Positions 23,701 through 38,700 of a stretch of 64,000 bases of DNA are shown one piece after another. The translations under genes were made by a program, and so were the position numbers. Each line of letters begins with the position of its first letter. Within the stretch, counting starts at the first letter, position 1. The notes beneath the pieces are model-generated. The model did not search any database, was not told where the DNA came from, and saw only the letters and a list, made by a program, of their open reading frames with translations. Source of the stretch: Hydractinia symbiolongicarpus (lineage: Eukaryota; Cnidaria; Hydrozoa; Anthoathecata; Hydractiniidae); assembly GCF_029227915.1 (NCBI RefSeq), contig NC_079882.1, positions 28,634,001-28,698,000 on the forward strand, in the 5' to 3' direction.

Positions 23701-26700
23701 ATCACCATAGATCATATAATTACCATAATGAAATCGTATAATGCCAAAACATCACCAAGATTGTTTAAAACCATCAAAGAGGATCATAGGAAGCAAAAAC
23801 ATTGACATTTAAAGTTTAAAGATCATCATAACAGGATAATAGTTTGTTTAAAAATCCTTGTTATGGGATTGTAAAATGTGGAAGTGTTGCTGTAAATCTT
23901 TTAAAACCCATCAAAAAGGGACTGTAAAAAGTGAAAATGTTGCTGTGGCTTAGGGATCGTCTCAAAATGTTCGTATAATTCGTATCAAATACTTTGTATT
24001 GATTTATTAAATCTTTCGTATCATTTTATTTTTAATACGAACTTTTTCGTATCATCAAAAGTTCGTATAAAGTTTGTATCATTTAAAATAAAGTTTGTAT
24101 GTAGTTCGTATCATTACTTTTTTTATTTCTGCTTTCGTTTAAAGTGCGTATCATTTTTTTTCGTCTTTTAAAAAAAATCTTTTAATTCTTTTGTTTCTGG
24201 TTTCGTATTAAAATAATTATGCGCAATTACGCCGGTACTTTTGAAGTTCGTTTCAAGATCGTATAGCAATTTACTTTGTTCAAAGTTCGTATCATTTCAT
24301 TTTGTGCGATAAAAAAACTTCCTTTAAGTTGGTATCATATATTAAAAAAGTTCGTATAAACTTCGTTTACATTTTTTATTTTATACAAACATTTTGAGAC
24401 GATCCCTTAGTTAATTTAAAGTTTGTATCATTTCTTTTCGTATTTCAAGGAAACTTTAATTAATTCTTTGGTTTCTGGTTTCGCATTAAAATAATTATGC
24501 GCAATTACACCAGTACTTTTGAAGTTTGTTTCAAGATCCTATAGCAATTTACTTCATTTGAAGTTTGTATCATTTCTTTTTGTATGATAAAAAAACTTAA
24601 GTTTGTATCAGGTATTAAAAAAGTTCGTATAAACTTCGTTTATATTTTTTATTTTAAACGTAGCACTTCGTATGACATTCGTTTAACAAAACGAAGTACT
24701 TTGTAGTGTTTGGATAATTATACAAAAAACACATACAAACATTTTGAGATGATCCCTCACTTGAGAACTATGACAGTCATTGTAAACTCTAAAACTATCA
24801 AATCGTACTAAGCCGAAAACTGTTTTACTTTTCTAATGAAAGAAAGTAACCTACTTAATTATCTGTGACATCTGTGAACTGTGAGAAAGAAATGTCTAAA
24901 AAATGTTTTAAACAACAAATTTTCATGTTTTTGTTTTTTAATTTCTTTGGGGAAACAATTTGCGCCAGAATTCTTTTGGAAAATTGTGTTACAATTAATT
25001 TCTGGCTTCCTTTTAAATAGTTTTGTATTTGTTCCTCTTGTTTCCCATTTTCGTCCACTTCATTTCATTTTCAGTTATCAGTTTAAGATAAAAAATCAAT
25101 CATTTCAAATTCGTTTCAATTCACTCTCCTTCGTTTGATGAAACGATTTGTGAATAATTTTACGAGATATAGTTTTGAAACTATCATTTCAGTTCATATA
25201 AAATGTAAAGAATTCGTCCCTAAATAATATTTTATTTGACAAATGGGTCTTTCTGATATAAATAGCCACAAGAGCATATCTGTTCATTAGACCTGCAAAT
25301 TTTGGTCCCTTGAGAGAGCTGATAACATTAATTACATTTTTTGTTTTAAAGTCATAGCTGACAATGACTTGCTGAAAATCCTTATCTCTTTATATTTTAT
25401 TCTATATTATTATTATATACAAATGTTTTATTTCATAAAAAAATTGCAAAGTCATTTTGTGTCATTATTTTGAAAATTGAACAAACATGCTATAATTTTG
25501 TTAATGCAACATAACTTTCAGTGAAACAATGAAGCATATCTGATGCATATTTGATGTATGTTTTTTGCAAATCTGCAAAAAAATTTGTAAGTTTTATTCA
25601 ATCAGAACAAAAAGCTTTTTCCATGCCAAAGAATGAAAATATGTAATTTTAAATGTGGAGCCCAATTTTTCTGAAAAAGTTTCAATTTTATTGTTACACT
25701 TGCAAAGCAAATTATCCATGGAGCTATGGAAATTTAATTCTACTGCAGCATGTATTTACTTTAAAGATGATAAAAAAAGTAACGGTACTAACAGACCTAC
25801 TTGTATTTTTTTATCCAATTGTGTTACAACAAATGCAACAACTTCTTAAGAATAGCTTAAGGAGGAGAGATATGCAATATCATGTATACATTCTCAAACA
25901 GGGACTGAAAGGTTGGGCACCTATATCTTACCCTTGTATTTTTGTATATATACTTCTTCAAACAAGTTATTTAGGACATAGCAATCAGACACAGGTAAAC
26001 TAAACAATAAGGCAACTAATTGTTATGGGTGGGGGCTTTCATATTCGTGTTGTCACCTAAAATGTTGTAGGTATTTGGGTTGGGGTTTAATATTCTGTCA
26101 TTATGGTGATGAAAATATGACACACAGTAGACTTATGTCTGGGTTTGAAATTTTATTATTATTCGTTTGTTTCTTTGTTTGTATAAAATCTTTGATTTAT
26201 ATGTTTTAATTTTAGTTCACTGTGTATTTAATTGGGTATCCGGGGTTTAATGGAAGCATAATGCAAATGCTGAATTCAGAATTTTATAAGAACCTGTTCG
26301 AATATTATCATTATCCTTATCATCATCATCATTGTCATTCTTGTCTTAGGGTCTGTTTTCCAAGCCGGTATGGTTTGGACAATAATGACCCGCCAATCTG
26401 ATCTGGACTGTGTTAGTTCTAAACAACTCATATGCCTTTGCTTTATGTCTTTATTACCTCCTGCTAAGCCCTTCCCAGTCTTCTTTGCTATCAAGGCAAT
26501 CTTTTATCTGGATACCATCTCTAATGCTGCAAATACCTAGCCTGCTTATTAGCTCATTGATACTCTTTCTGTCTTTCAAACTGGTATTGTACATCCACCT
26601 ATAACTATTTCATTCCTTTATAAATAATCAAGATCTTTCTGCTTCACTGGCCATATCCCACTAACCTGTATCAAACACTTCTTACACAGGCCTAAAACTA

Positions 26701-29700
26701 CCTTTTGCCCCCTTCATTGCTTCAGTAAGCTAAAATTATTGATTACATGTTAATGCAAAAGAGCCTGAATACTATTCTCTACAACACTACAGCGATGATG
26801 TATGATACATTACATCAAATTGAACAACGCTAAAAAGAAAGTTTCAACTTACTTGGTAGCAATAATCAACAGTGAAAGATGTAAATGTAAGAATAGCAAA
26901 AGCCTGGTCAGTAATGTGTAGCCTGGTCAGTAATGTGTAGCCTTAGCAGAGTATTGAACATGTCATGGAAAAAACACCCAACGATATTACAAAAACTTAC
27001 CCAGTATTCCTAAGTCAAGCGTTAAAGAAGATTGCACATTGCTGGGCTCAGAATAAGAAGCAAAGATAAACTCGCCAGCAAAGCCCTTCTGCAACACGGT
27101 ATGCAAAGAGAGGATCTCCTTTTAGGTCCTTACCCTAACCAATTAATAACATAGGCTTCCTGCTGCAAAACATGTGCGCATCGTTGGAAGATCATATAAA
27201 TTTAAAGTTTGTCAATGGAGTTTGCACAAGCTCAAAGCGATGATGATAATGATGATGATAAATAAAAAAGTGTTTGTAGATTCCTATTCAATTTTTACAA
27301 CAGCCATTAGTTGTCGAAGTTATCATTAAAATATTGGGCTTTAGGCTGTAGATCAAAAACTGAAAAATATGAAAATATAGCATATATTTTTTAATCATTA
27401 TAGTCGGCAAAATTGTACAGAGGAATCTCGTCATGCCTGAAATGCCTGTGCATTGATAGTACCTAAACGCTGTTATCAGATTTGCCTTAATAATCATTTT
27501 TTTAAAAGCCGTGCTTTGTTTTTCTGCAATTCAAGCCTAATTATTCTGATAAAAACAATTTAGAGTTTCTGATATTTGTTAACTTGAAATAACAATAGAT
27601 TAATCAAACTTAGGAAACATTAAACGTCTATTGGTCAAAGTAATTAAAATTCTCAATACTCAAAAAGCAATTTAAATTTTTTAAAAGCATAAAATGTACA
27701 TTTTTTTAAAAAAGTTTAATGTTTTTTTTTTTCGTGTTTCATTTTCATTTAGATAAGATCCTTGGTTTTTAAAGCAAAATTAATTATTTGTTAATAAAAT
27801 TATAAAGTTTAAAGTTAATAAAGAGGAAAAAAGTAAAATGGATATTTAGAAATAAGAAAATGTGAATATATATACACAGAGAAAATAATTGAGTCATTGT
27901 CCAAGCAGAGCATTTGTACCAGTGGTAGAACATTATGTTACGAATAATGTTTTTGTTTTATATCAAGTCTGTTGAGCGTGACATTCAAAAGCTACACAAC
28001 ATTTTGTAAACCAATTTGTGATATATGCATATATGTATTTCATTTCTGGTTGCGAATATTGATCATAGTATTTTACAGAACAATACTTTGAATTCAGCAG
28101 ATTTATTACAGAACATTGATACACGTTAATTTGTTTATTAAAGTCCACAAAGTAAAAAAAGCTATTTTTTATGGCATGCTAAATTTAGTGTTGTCTGTAT
28201 TTTGCTTGCAAATAGCCGTTGTAAAATCTTATGCATTGTACTTTTTATTACATAATTATTTTACATTAATATTATATAATTTTGCTTTAGCACTATCGGG
28301 TGAAATTTTGTTAACAAATGCAAATTTGCTTATTTTACAAATCACTAAATTGCATGTTACAAAATATTTTGTAGGTATTACAAACTTCATACATTTTAAC
28401 AGGAGGGTTTACTGCAGAAATAAAATAAGATATTTAAAAATTTGTATGCAGACTATATCTTTAAGTAGGAACAAGAGATTATGTTGGTACCACCCAACAC
28501 ATAATAATACCAGCCTTCAAGCTATAAAAAAATTCTATATGTCAATTATTGCTTTGTATTTTTTCATCAACAGCTTTTGGTTAATTGCATCATTGTCTGG
28601 GAAGGCTGTTACTTATAATTGGTATTATGTCACTGATATGTGGTTTAGATAATTTAATAGTAGTACAAGGAAATATTATTACGTGGTTATGCCATTTTCA
28701 GAAGTGCATTTTTTTATTCTATGTAATGCTAAAATCAATTCTGCTGGAATGAACATTCATTTTTTGTTAAATTTAAGGTAACCGATGAGAGAAAAGCAAT
28801 TCATGGTAACTTATGTTCTGGTGATGAGATATTATCTGTTAATGGGAAGAATTGTACATCCCGTGCAAATGCAATTCAGATGGTTCGTGCTGTTGAAGAT
28901 GAACTTACATTGAAAATATGCAGGTATGGCACGTAAATTTTATGAAATTTTTAACTTTATAATGTACATAATTTTGCTTGTAGTCCTTTGTCATGGTAAT
29001 TTTCCAGGTACATTTTTATACACAAACCATATAACAGGGTTGTCACCAAATCAGAGAATTTAGAATTCTATCACAGGAAATCAGTGAAAAAAGATGGATT
29101 GAATGGATAATCAGGGATTTTTTTTTATTTTTTTTTTTAATTTTTTAGTTTTATCTGTATTTTCTTTTCTAGTTACTAAATATTACTTTTTGAATAAAAA
29201 ATAAACACTAGCACATTAAATTTTACACAGAAGCTTGTCTGGATATTTATGGGGATATGGGGATTATTCCAAGTTTATGAGTTTTTGGGATTAAAAGTAT
29301 AAGGAGAATATCAACAAAATAGTAGAAAAAACACTGTAAATATAAATATAAAACTAACTTCAACGTCATCTTTCGTTACATTTTTTGAAAAACATTAGAA
29401 CAGGCATAACAGGTTAATTAAAGAATTAAGTTTATATCTGCTTTAATAATCAAAATAAATATTGGAAATGCACTGGTCATAGCCAAAGCCAACTTGTAAA
29501 CAGTAAAAAAACAACTTCCAGCTAATTTACATACAACTTTCCATACAGAGGGGTTTAGTCCCTCTCTACAATTTAAGAGCCTGAAAACTTATATAGACTA
29601 TCTTCTCCAATGTTATATCTTTAAGATACGTTTGTTCATAAGATTATGCCTATTCACCCCAGGTGCCATGTGAGTCTTTACTTTACTTGTAATTTTCTTT

Positions 29701-32700
29701 ACCAAAACCCAAATGCATTGTTCTTATCTCTTATATTAATATGAAAAATGTATTTGTCTGTCTTCAACCAACAAAGTTTATGTGTTCATCTTCCTTTGAT
29801 ATGTTTTATTTGGAAACTTTTTTTGAGGTCACAGCATGTCATCAATGCATTTACACTGAGGTCAATATTTTTAAGAAGATTAATAACTTTTATTTTTTAC
29901 TGTGTGGGTAACTAAGGACCACCTGAAACCAACATGGGGCTAATTTCGTGTGGCTGGGCTGATTTTAATCACAATGTTTCTATTTTTTGGATTGGTGATT
30001 TAAGCTTTATTCAATGGATTTAATTGTTTAACAATTTCTAAAAAAATTGTTTTGTTCATTGTTGTGTCTTTGCTGATATCAGCAGATTTTTAAACCCTTA
30101 TTCCTTAACTGCTCCTTGACAGCACATTCGAAAGCTCTACACAATAGAGGCAACAGGTTTACAAATTCATGAAAAACTTTCTTTCGTTTATAGTGATGTG
30201 TCATTGTTGATGTCACCAAAATTTAATTGCGACAAATTCTTCTACCTAAGAGTTTTTTCAAAGACTTACGACTAGTTATTCATAATTTAAATAAGTTCTT
30301 AAAGGAAATCTTTCTTCAGTGTCTCTGCATCAGCTATGTTCAGCACACAATGTTGTTTTAATAATCTAAAGTCAAAATGTTGTCATTTAAGCAGTGTTGA
30401 CAATTCAAAAAAGCAATCATTGAGAAAGACTCTAAATAGATACAAGGGTCGAAAAACTTTGTAAACCATTTAAGCAATATGTTGATTTTGCAGTTGAATG
30501 CCGTCTTTTTATTATTAAAAAAGATGTTATTGTAATACATTTTGTTCCCATCCCCAGTTTTTATTTTAAGGAGTTGAAGATTGCAGAAATGCTAACAAAA
30601 GCTGCAAACAAGATTACCAATTAAATGAAAAGGCAAACATGCCTGTGTTCATTTTTCATTTTTTGTTTTTTTATTCTATTTGTGTTTTATTGATTGTCAT
30701 GTATTTTAAATCTTAAAGCTAGATGTTTGAATAGGATATAAGAAATCTCAAAATGTTGAAAGGAAAAGTATTGTATAAACTTATACTAATAAATATCCTC
30801 AATATGGTAATTTATCACACATAAATATCCTCTGTTAAAGATTAGAGACCTTTTTCTCTTACTAAATCAAAATAAACATTGACTTTGGTTCTTACTGTTT
30901 AAAGTAGATTAACAATGTTTTTCCTGAGTGGACTCCTCCCTTGTGTTGCTAAAATTAATCAATCAAATCACTGATAGACAGTACACTGTTGTGAATCTCT
31001 TTAAATGGAGAAATCTGATTATTCACAGCCACTAAGGTTGGATTTCGTATCTAGTATTTTTACCAAGATTTTAACTTTCAAAATAGTCCTGCTATGAAGA
31101 AAAAAAGATGTTTTGGAATATTATGTACCTATGTACCTGCATATTTTTCATTATTCAATTTTGTGTTTTAATCTTCTAAGTTTAAAACTAGTAGTTGATT
31201 CACTACAACTGAATGCAGAGCACTTATCTACACTGTTTTAGTTTAACCTTCAGTGCAATATTTTTATTGTTTATTGAGAATAATAAAAACTAGAGAATGG
31301 TTACATTGCAAAATTTGTTTCTATATTTTGACCTTTTGTTTCCTGTATAATCTTTGTGTTTACAATCCTATTCTTTCAATCAAATTTACGTACTAGGCCA
31401 TTTTTATGATATATTTTTTGCATAGATATTTTTACAGGTGAAAATGTTCCCCAAAAGTTAGCTAAAGTGCTTAATGAATGATGTCTTTTAAAATATTATG
31501 GGTTTTTCCATCATTATATTCAAATTATCATTACAAAGTGTGCCTGTGTTACTATCCTGTTTATGCTGTTTGTATGAAAGGAGTTGTGTTTCTGCTCAAA
31601 ATAAACTGCATTCTTTACATTCCATTCAACACTACTTCATAAGGTGGTGCTAGATGTTTGTTATTTTTATCAGTTGGAAATTACATCTGCATGTAGTATT
31701 GAGTGTAGAAATGTTTGCAGCATATATACCTACTTGTTTGTAAATATAAAAATCTTTCTGGTAATATGATGTAATAATGCTGGTAAAACCCTTTTGACAA
31801 TTTTGGATGTTAACGTAAAAAGTGCTTTTATCAAACCTGCATACCAAAATAAAAAATAATGAAAATTTACAGGCAGTGAATATTTACATGTTACTGAATT
31901 TGTTTTAATTTTTTATGAAGCATCACCCTCCACAGAAAAAAAGATGTTTACTTACTGTTACAAAAGTGTGAGCTGTACATGTATCTATGCAAGAGTTACT
32001 TTGTTCAAGCTTCTCGAACATATGGAATTAAGAAGACAACACTTTTATTGTTGTCCTTAACTAAAACAGTGTTTTGATACTGGAATTTCCACTTGTGTGA
32101 AAAAGCCCAATTTTTAATGGCAACAACGATAATTCAATTTTTTGGAAAATACTTCATGTAAACAACATTTATGAATTATCATCAAGCTTGTTTTTTTTGA
32201 GTGTTTGTTTTTCATTGAAATAAAAACTTTTTCTTTGTCTGTTTTGGTCTAGACAATCACGAAAAGGTAAAAATAGTGTACTTATATTAATGTTTGAAAC
32301 ATACTCAGAGCAGCTTTTAATAATTTGAGTAAATGTTGGTCTTTTGTTTTTGTTGTTTAATTGTTGTTTACATTGATTTATTTTTTGTTTTTTAACATAG
32401 CCTTTGAAACATTTGTTGTTTGTTTTTGTATTTGTTATTCGAACATACAATAGAAAACCTTTTTTAAATATGTTTACTCAAAGTAATTGTTGACTCCTTC
32501 AAAACCTGTTCTGGTGTTTAAAGTATGGACGATATTATAATTTAAATGGTAGAAAGTAAAATACGTTGTTTTTTGGAAAGAATGTTTTTTTATAAAAAAG
32601 AATTTTTAAAACAATAAAGTTTTCATTTTTTTTGGTTGTGATTTACAAATGAGTATTACAATTACTTCGTTGTTTAGTTGCCAAATATGTATATTTTAGT

Positions 32701-35700
32701 AGAATGTCTGGGAATTTAGTTAATTGTTGTTGTGTATTGTTTTATGTAATTTCATGGAGTTATTTCTTATCTTTCTTTTATAATGTTGTATAAAAAATTT
32801 TTCCTACATAACACCTAATTGTGTTAATTGGTACATTTTTTATTTGTATAGAGTCACTCTTTTGCTGCTTCTTGTTATTCCCACAATAATTTTTTGCTCT
32901 TTCACACAATTACTGTACACTGTAAGAAATCAAATCTGTGATTTGTTTTCCGAGGTTAACTTATCCTGGTTTTGCTTGTTGCATTTCATAGTATTGCTGA
33001 TAGATGCAAGAATATCAAGCCACTTGTACCACTGTGTGTTTTATTTCATTCTACATTATCCAAGGTGTTTAGCTTTATTTATGGGAAAGAAAATAACACG
33101 TTTCCATGCCTAATGTCAACTGTCTTATTGGTTATTAAGTTAATGTGTTTTTGTGTCTATAGGTGGAATAATGACATATCAAGAAAGGAGCTACCAAATG
33201 AACTTGAACCAAACCACATGTACACCAATATGGTTGAAAACATGAATGATCTGTCTCAAAGTACATATTCATTAAAAAGAAAATCCATTCAAAAAAAACA
33301 TTTTAATAATAACGATAACACAATGAATGGAAATTATAAAATCATTTCAATAAATAAGAAAGGCCCTTCAAATGAACATAGTATACGCATAGGTATACCT
33401 AACAATAAAGACATTGAAGACGAGCTGTTAGATGCTCCCACTTATAATGAAGGGAGTGTAGACGAACCAGTCAAATATAAAACACAGAGGTAATTACCGT
33501 TATTTCTTTTAACTTCCTGATGATATCACATCATGAAGAAAAGGGGAGTTTTAGAAACATGTTTAGGTTTTTATTTGTTTATCACAGTGTTGCTGTAGTA
33601 GTATCAACACATTGAATAATATAATCAACACAGAGAGGCAAAAAATTAACACAGTATTTAACTGCTGAAATTTAATAAATTGACGTTCACAAACATTTAT
33701 TTCACAAGAAAGGACCTGCATATCACATCACAAATCATTTGTCTGTCTGTCTGTTGCACCACAGTTTTATTTTCGACATTATGCAGCAATTTTATTACTT
33801 CAAACTAACATGCAAATTAGGATGGACAAAACGCAGGAGATATGTATGAAGTTCCTGTGTATTTTTCCTTAAATTGACAGCAACTTCACCCAACAGATTT
33901 CCCTAAGATTTAATTGGGCAACTTGCTAACTGTGATGTTTGGTCATAGAATTTTCTATAGTTTGAATTATTAGCATTTTCTTAACTTTTGTCCACAATTT
34001 TTGGCTGGATAATTAGAATATATGGTTTTATGTGTGAAATAAGTTTTGCAAAAGATTTTTAGTAAAGAAAATTTTGGACAAAACACAAGATCATTTGTGG
34101 AAGTACGGTTAGATTAAAAAAGGAAAGAGAATCTTACTAAAAATGAGACTGAACAACTTCTAGTGAAATTAGTTAACAAAAAGAAGTTCCTATCAGAGTC
34201 CTGTTGACGAGAAAAAAAACATAGAGAATATAGGATACTGAAGAGTGGACGGAAGAACACAATTTATGTTGGTGTATAACATTTAACGTGTAAAAGGTTA
34301 CTTAAGTGCTTTCTATTTGCATTTTCTTTTTAAATGTCCTGTTTCCAAAAAAATGTCTGGTATACCAGATTGATACATATCTCTGTCTTAAAGTGGACAT
34401 TTTTCTTTTTTAAAAATAATCTGCCTACTGTCAGAAGTCAGAAGGTCAGAAAATTAGGAAACCATTGGGGAATTTTGGCAGACTTTAGGAATGTGAGAAA
34501 AATCAGGGAAATGCTGTATTATGTTGACACAAGACTTGTGACTATGACAAAATGTTTAAATCTAAGTATTATAAGTTTTCTTGTCAAATTTAATGTGGTT
34601 GTTTTCAAATTCTGGTCAGCTTTTGATGTGTGATGTAATTTACAAGGTGATAAAAGAACTTTTGTAGAAGAACTGTTTGAATAGATTTTTCTTGTGAGAC
34701 AGCGACTTGTTAATGAGACTCTTGTGTTACTGGTGATTGTAAATCTGAAAATGTTGCACAACTTTTACTGTGACAGTGGCCTCATTTGAATGTCAAACAG
34801 TTTGAATTAGTTTTGAAAGTTTATTTGCTTTCTAGACAAGTGTATAAACAACTTTCAAGAACATGTAAAACACAAAAAATTCAATTTAATTTCCACACAT
34901 TTTTTTGTGTGTTTTTAGTTCATTGCAGAGCCCACAACATCCACAACGTCAAAAGGTGACAGTGAAAATGGTGCCTGCAGCCCAATCTAGGTTAGTGATA
35001 TACCTATTGTGATACATGTTTAACTTCGTGAAAAAAAGACTTCATAGATTTGATAGCATAGATGTGATATATTTGACTGTATACCTGCGTTTTTATAAAT
35101 AAACTATCTTGATAATAACTTAATGAAGCTCTTGTTGAATTTTCTGTATTATTATTATTTCTGTAAAAAAAGTCTAATTAATTTTTCAAGTGCAACTGAT
35201 AAATATAATTAAAACTCGCTCATTCAAATAATATAATTCGCCTCTATTTTGTTCTTTAACTTAAGGTGTTAATTTTAACACAAAAAGTGAAAAATAAAAT
35301 TTCATTTTATTTTAATTTTATTTTACAACAACAGTGGGTACATGGTAAGAAAGAGTTGTTAGTTTTTTTTCACAGTACATATTCTTTTTTTTGTGTGTGT
35401 TAATGCCTGTTCTTGCATTTCCCTGTTCTTTTAACCATTTCAAGATTTATAATTTGTAGAAGTATAAATGCACACTTTAATGTGAAAGATATACATTTTT
35501 TGATTCAACATTCTTATAATTTCAGTTTATATTCATTTTTATTTCATAGTTAATCCTTATCATAACTTCCACATGCAATTACTAGTATTACTTATTAACG
35601 TTGCATCATACGTTTCTCTCCAAATTTTAAATATGAACCGGATACTCACCATCGATTACCATGTGTTTTTTATAAATATCATTATGTTTTCGCGTGTGTT

Positions 35701-38700
35701 GAAGAGGAACCCACATACAACACACATTTCTTTAATCTTTCCTTTTCTTTTCACTTAGACAACTTGCGACTAATCCACAAGGTTACTTTCCACAAGAAGC
35801 GAGTAGAATAGTCTATCCTGGTCAAGATCAAACAGATCACGTTGCAAGTGAACCTCTACAGAAGGTGTCGACCGCGCGAGCAATGTTCGAGAGCATGTCC
35901 TCGTCTAATATTCATCAAAAGAAACAAGCAAATGTTAAAGTGATGAGAAAACAGTATGTTTCACAGTTTATGTTTTTTTATGTTTTGTATTTTTGTCAGT
36001 GTAACATCATCCTTATCTGTTTTATATACTGGCAATATAATCCATTAATGTCTGAATACGTACATTACTTATGAAGGAGGAAAAATAATCAACTAAATTG
36101 CAACTTATACTGTATTTACATGTTTACATCTTTATATATTTCTTTGTTTCTCTACTAGAAGTTCATTTTCATTATTGGACGAGAAACCAACTGAAAAAGG
36201 AATGTCACACATGCCTGCACCGGCGCTTATTCCTCAACACGGTCATTCTAGATCACTACCCATAGAAATGGCTGGGAAGGAGTTCGAGATGGCTTTGGCT
36301 GCATATAAACAAACCAAAATGCCAGCAGCACCTGGTTGTAAAACGGGAGAAAGTCGTTCCTTACAAAGACCAAAATCTGCGCACTATTATGAAAGTGAAG
36401 AAGCTGCATCTAAACAGGAGGCGCCTTCTGTACCCCAACGGTACAGCACGTCAGACATTATGAGATCGTTTCGTAACAAGGGTGGATACCAAAGTGCATC
36501 CTTTGAGCAACAAAACGTGTTCATACCAAGTTACTCATCCGAAGATTTACGAAATGTTAGTAAAGAGGATATAACTAAAGGAAGGGCGTCCTCCTCTGCT
36601 AAGAACGATTCTGCGAACGAGTTAAGGCAAGCAGCGAATAGATATCACCAAGAATTAATGAAGAACTACCCGAAATTCAGACATTCGATAGCGATGAATG
36701 ACACTTCGGGTAAATTCACGCGTAAAGTTTCTTCACCAGCAGAAGATGCGTTTGGTCGTGGGGATCCGCACAGAGCTACTATTGCCACTGCATCTAACGC
36801 CCGCATACCTAGATCTTATTCTGCAAACGATTCGCTAGAAATAAAAGGCATTCAAGATGCTTTATCGAAGTCCCATGATAATTCAATGATGTCAAGGCTA
36901 CTACATGATCAAAATCAAGTGGCTTTGGTGAAAATCGAGGAAGAATCCAAAGCTGCAAGCATCGCAACAGAAAACTCAGCTGTACTCAGACGCTGTTCTA
37001 CAGAGCCTGAAAAGGTGTTAAGCAGAAGTACATCTACAGTTGATTCTTATCGCGTTGTAGACGATTATTCGAAACAATCAGCGAGAAAGGATCTTGAGTC
37101 GTCGTTTCAGCAAATATCAAGTAAAAAGTATGTGCGCTTTATGTCGTTAAATATGGAAATACCATTTCTTGCCTGTTCTGTAGTACAAAGCCCTGAGCGG
37201 CTGGAGTTTTATTAGCGAATTAAGAAATTCGAACCTCCTTTTTTTGGCACAGCTTCATTATCATATTTTCATCACAACTAAATTGTTTGGTTAAAAATAT
37301 TTTAAATTTTAAGTCCACAAGTGGTGTTTACTAGAGACCATTATTAATTTTTAAAATATTTTAGAGGGTATATTGGAGATGGGAAATTCCTCCAATCATT
37401 TTGTACTCAAATGCACGGGTTTTTTGTAAATTCAGTCTTGTCTTGGATATTCTAAATTCGTCCATTAAAAAGTCTAAAATGTACTAAAGAAGTTCTGCAA
37501 ATTAGCAGCATGAATTAGTATTACTTTATTTTTTAACAATGTTAATAAATAAAAAACCTATACGGAGCCGTTAACTCATTCCAAATTTTTGACCAATGGT
37601 AGCATAATGCGCTTATAGTTTGCCTTGTGATTAGAGAAATTCTATTTTAAAAACTGTTTAAAAATTCCTTGTGTTGAATTTTTTCTCATGATATGATTCT
37701 TGTAATACTATATTAATTTATCACATTTTTTTTCTTTTCTTTTTCTCATTTTTACCTTGATGTAAAACTACCGTTGAACAAATAAAGTATAATAGATGCT
37801 AAAAAACGAACAAAACAGAATAAATGAGTTCAACTTTAAAAAGATTTTTTTTCTTAAGTCTGAGAATGTTGTTGTTTTTTTAAAAATTTTGCTTGAAATT
37901 AAATGTTTTTACTGTTTCTTTCCTTTGTAAAAAGCGAATTAATTTGGCAGTTTTTTAGTGAACTTTTTTTTCTTCTAATTTTGTTTGTAAACAACCAAAA
38001 ACAAACCACAGTACTAGACTTGTTGAAAATTAGCTAAACGATTGTTCTTTCTAGATTGGATTCAAGTATGAGTTTAGACCATGACTACAGACCGTACGTA
38101 ACTGAGAACACGAACACGGCGGCAACAAAAACGTACTCTCCTTCGCAGCAGCATATTGACAAAACTCCTGTTATTCGTGAACAGAATTTTATCGAGAATA
38201 TACGATATAACAAAAAACCAGTTGAAGAAACGCCGGTCATTCAAAGTATTCGTGATCAGCCTCGTATTGAAGACATTGAAGAGAGGCTAAAAGAGTGTTC
38301 AGTCACTCGATATCCGGATCAAAAAATAATAGATAACGTACATATAGAAACAAAAACAAACGTAACTTTAAATCAGAATTCAAAGTTAAGTGAAATTCCC
38401 GCGGAGGAGAGGGTCAGGAGTCTGTCGAATTCGTGGAATATAGAAACAGATATCGACTCTGAAGAAGCTGAACAGATTATACATAGAAAAGACCCAAGCA
38501 CTGATAGTGCGGTGTACATGATGCACGAATCTACTCAATTATCCCATTTCAAACCATTGAGTCACGAAAGTATCGACAACAGAGACGAAATGTCTCGTAG
38601 TGAACAAAACAGGCCCGAGGAAGATTTCAACAATGATGACTATTTTCCCCCTCCTCCTGATGAACTATTGCAAGACGATGAAGAGCATGAATCACTCGTT

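Larger units (their letters stand above)
20836..28777. other. Shroom intron 1
   Basis: An 8-kb intron splitting the PDZ domain. It holds two copies of SINE family 1, an inverted-repeat MITE with a diverged neighbour (23953-24756) and LINE 3' relics (26290-27260). The rest is AT-rich sequence in which open frames at 25653-26003 and 28116-28652 look like chance. Confidence 0.6.

Noticed and set aside
25653-26003. 116-codon open frame in Shroom intron 1
   Set aside because: Low-complexity AT-driven translation, overlapping another frame of equal quality, with no splice context.
28116-28652. 178-codon open frame in Shroom intron 1
   Set aside because: Composition (Leu, Ile, Phe, Tyr, Asn, Lys) is what AT-rich DNA gives by chance, no domain is recognisable, and it ends just before a real PDZ exon on the same strand.
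32844-33493. Overlapping open frames extending upstream of Shroom exon 3
   Set aside because: Only 33163-33489 fits the PDZ-to-linker reading with an AG acceptor; the upstream part is T-rich intron read through.
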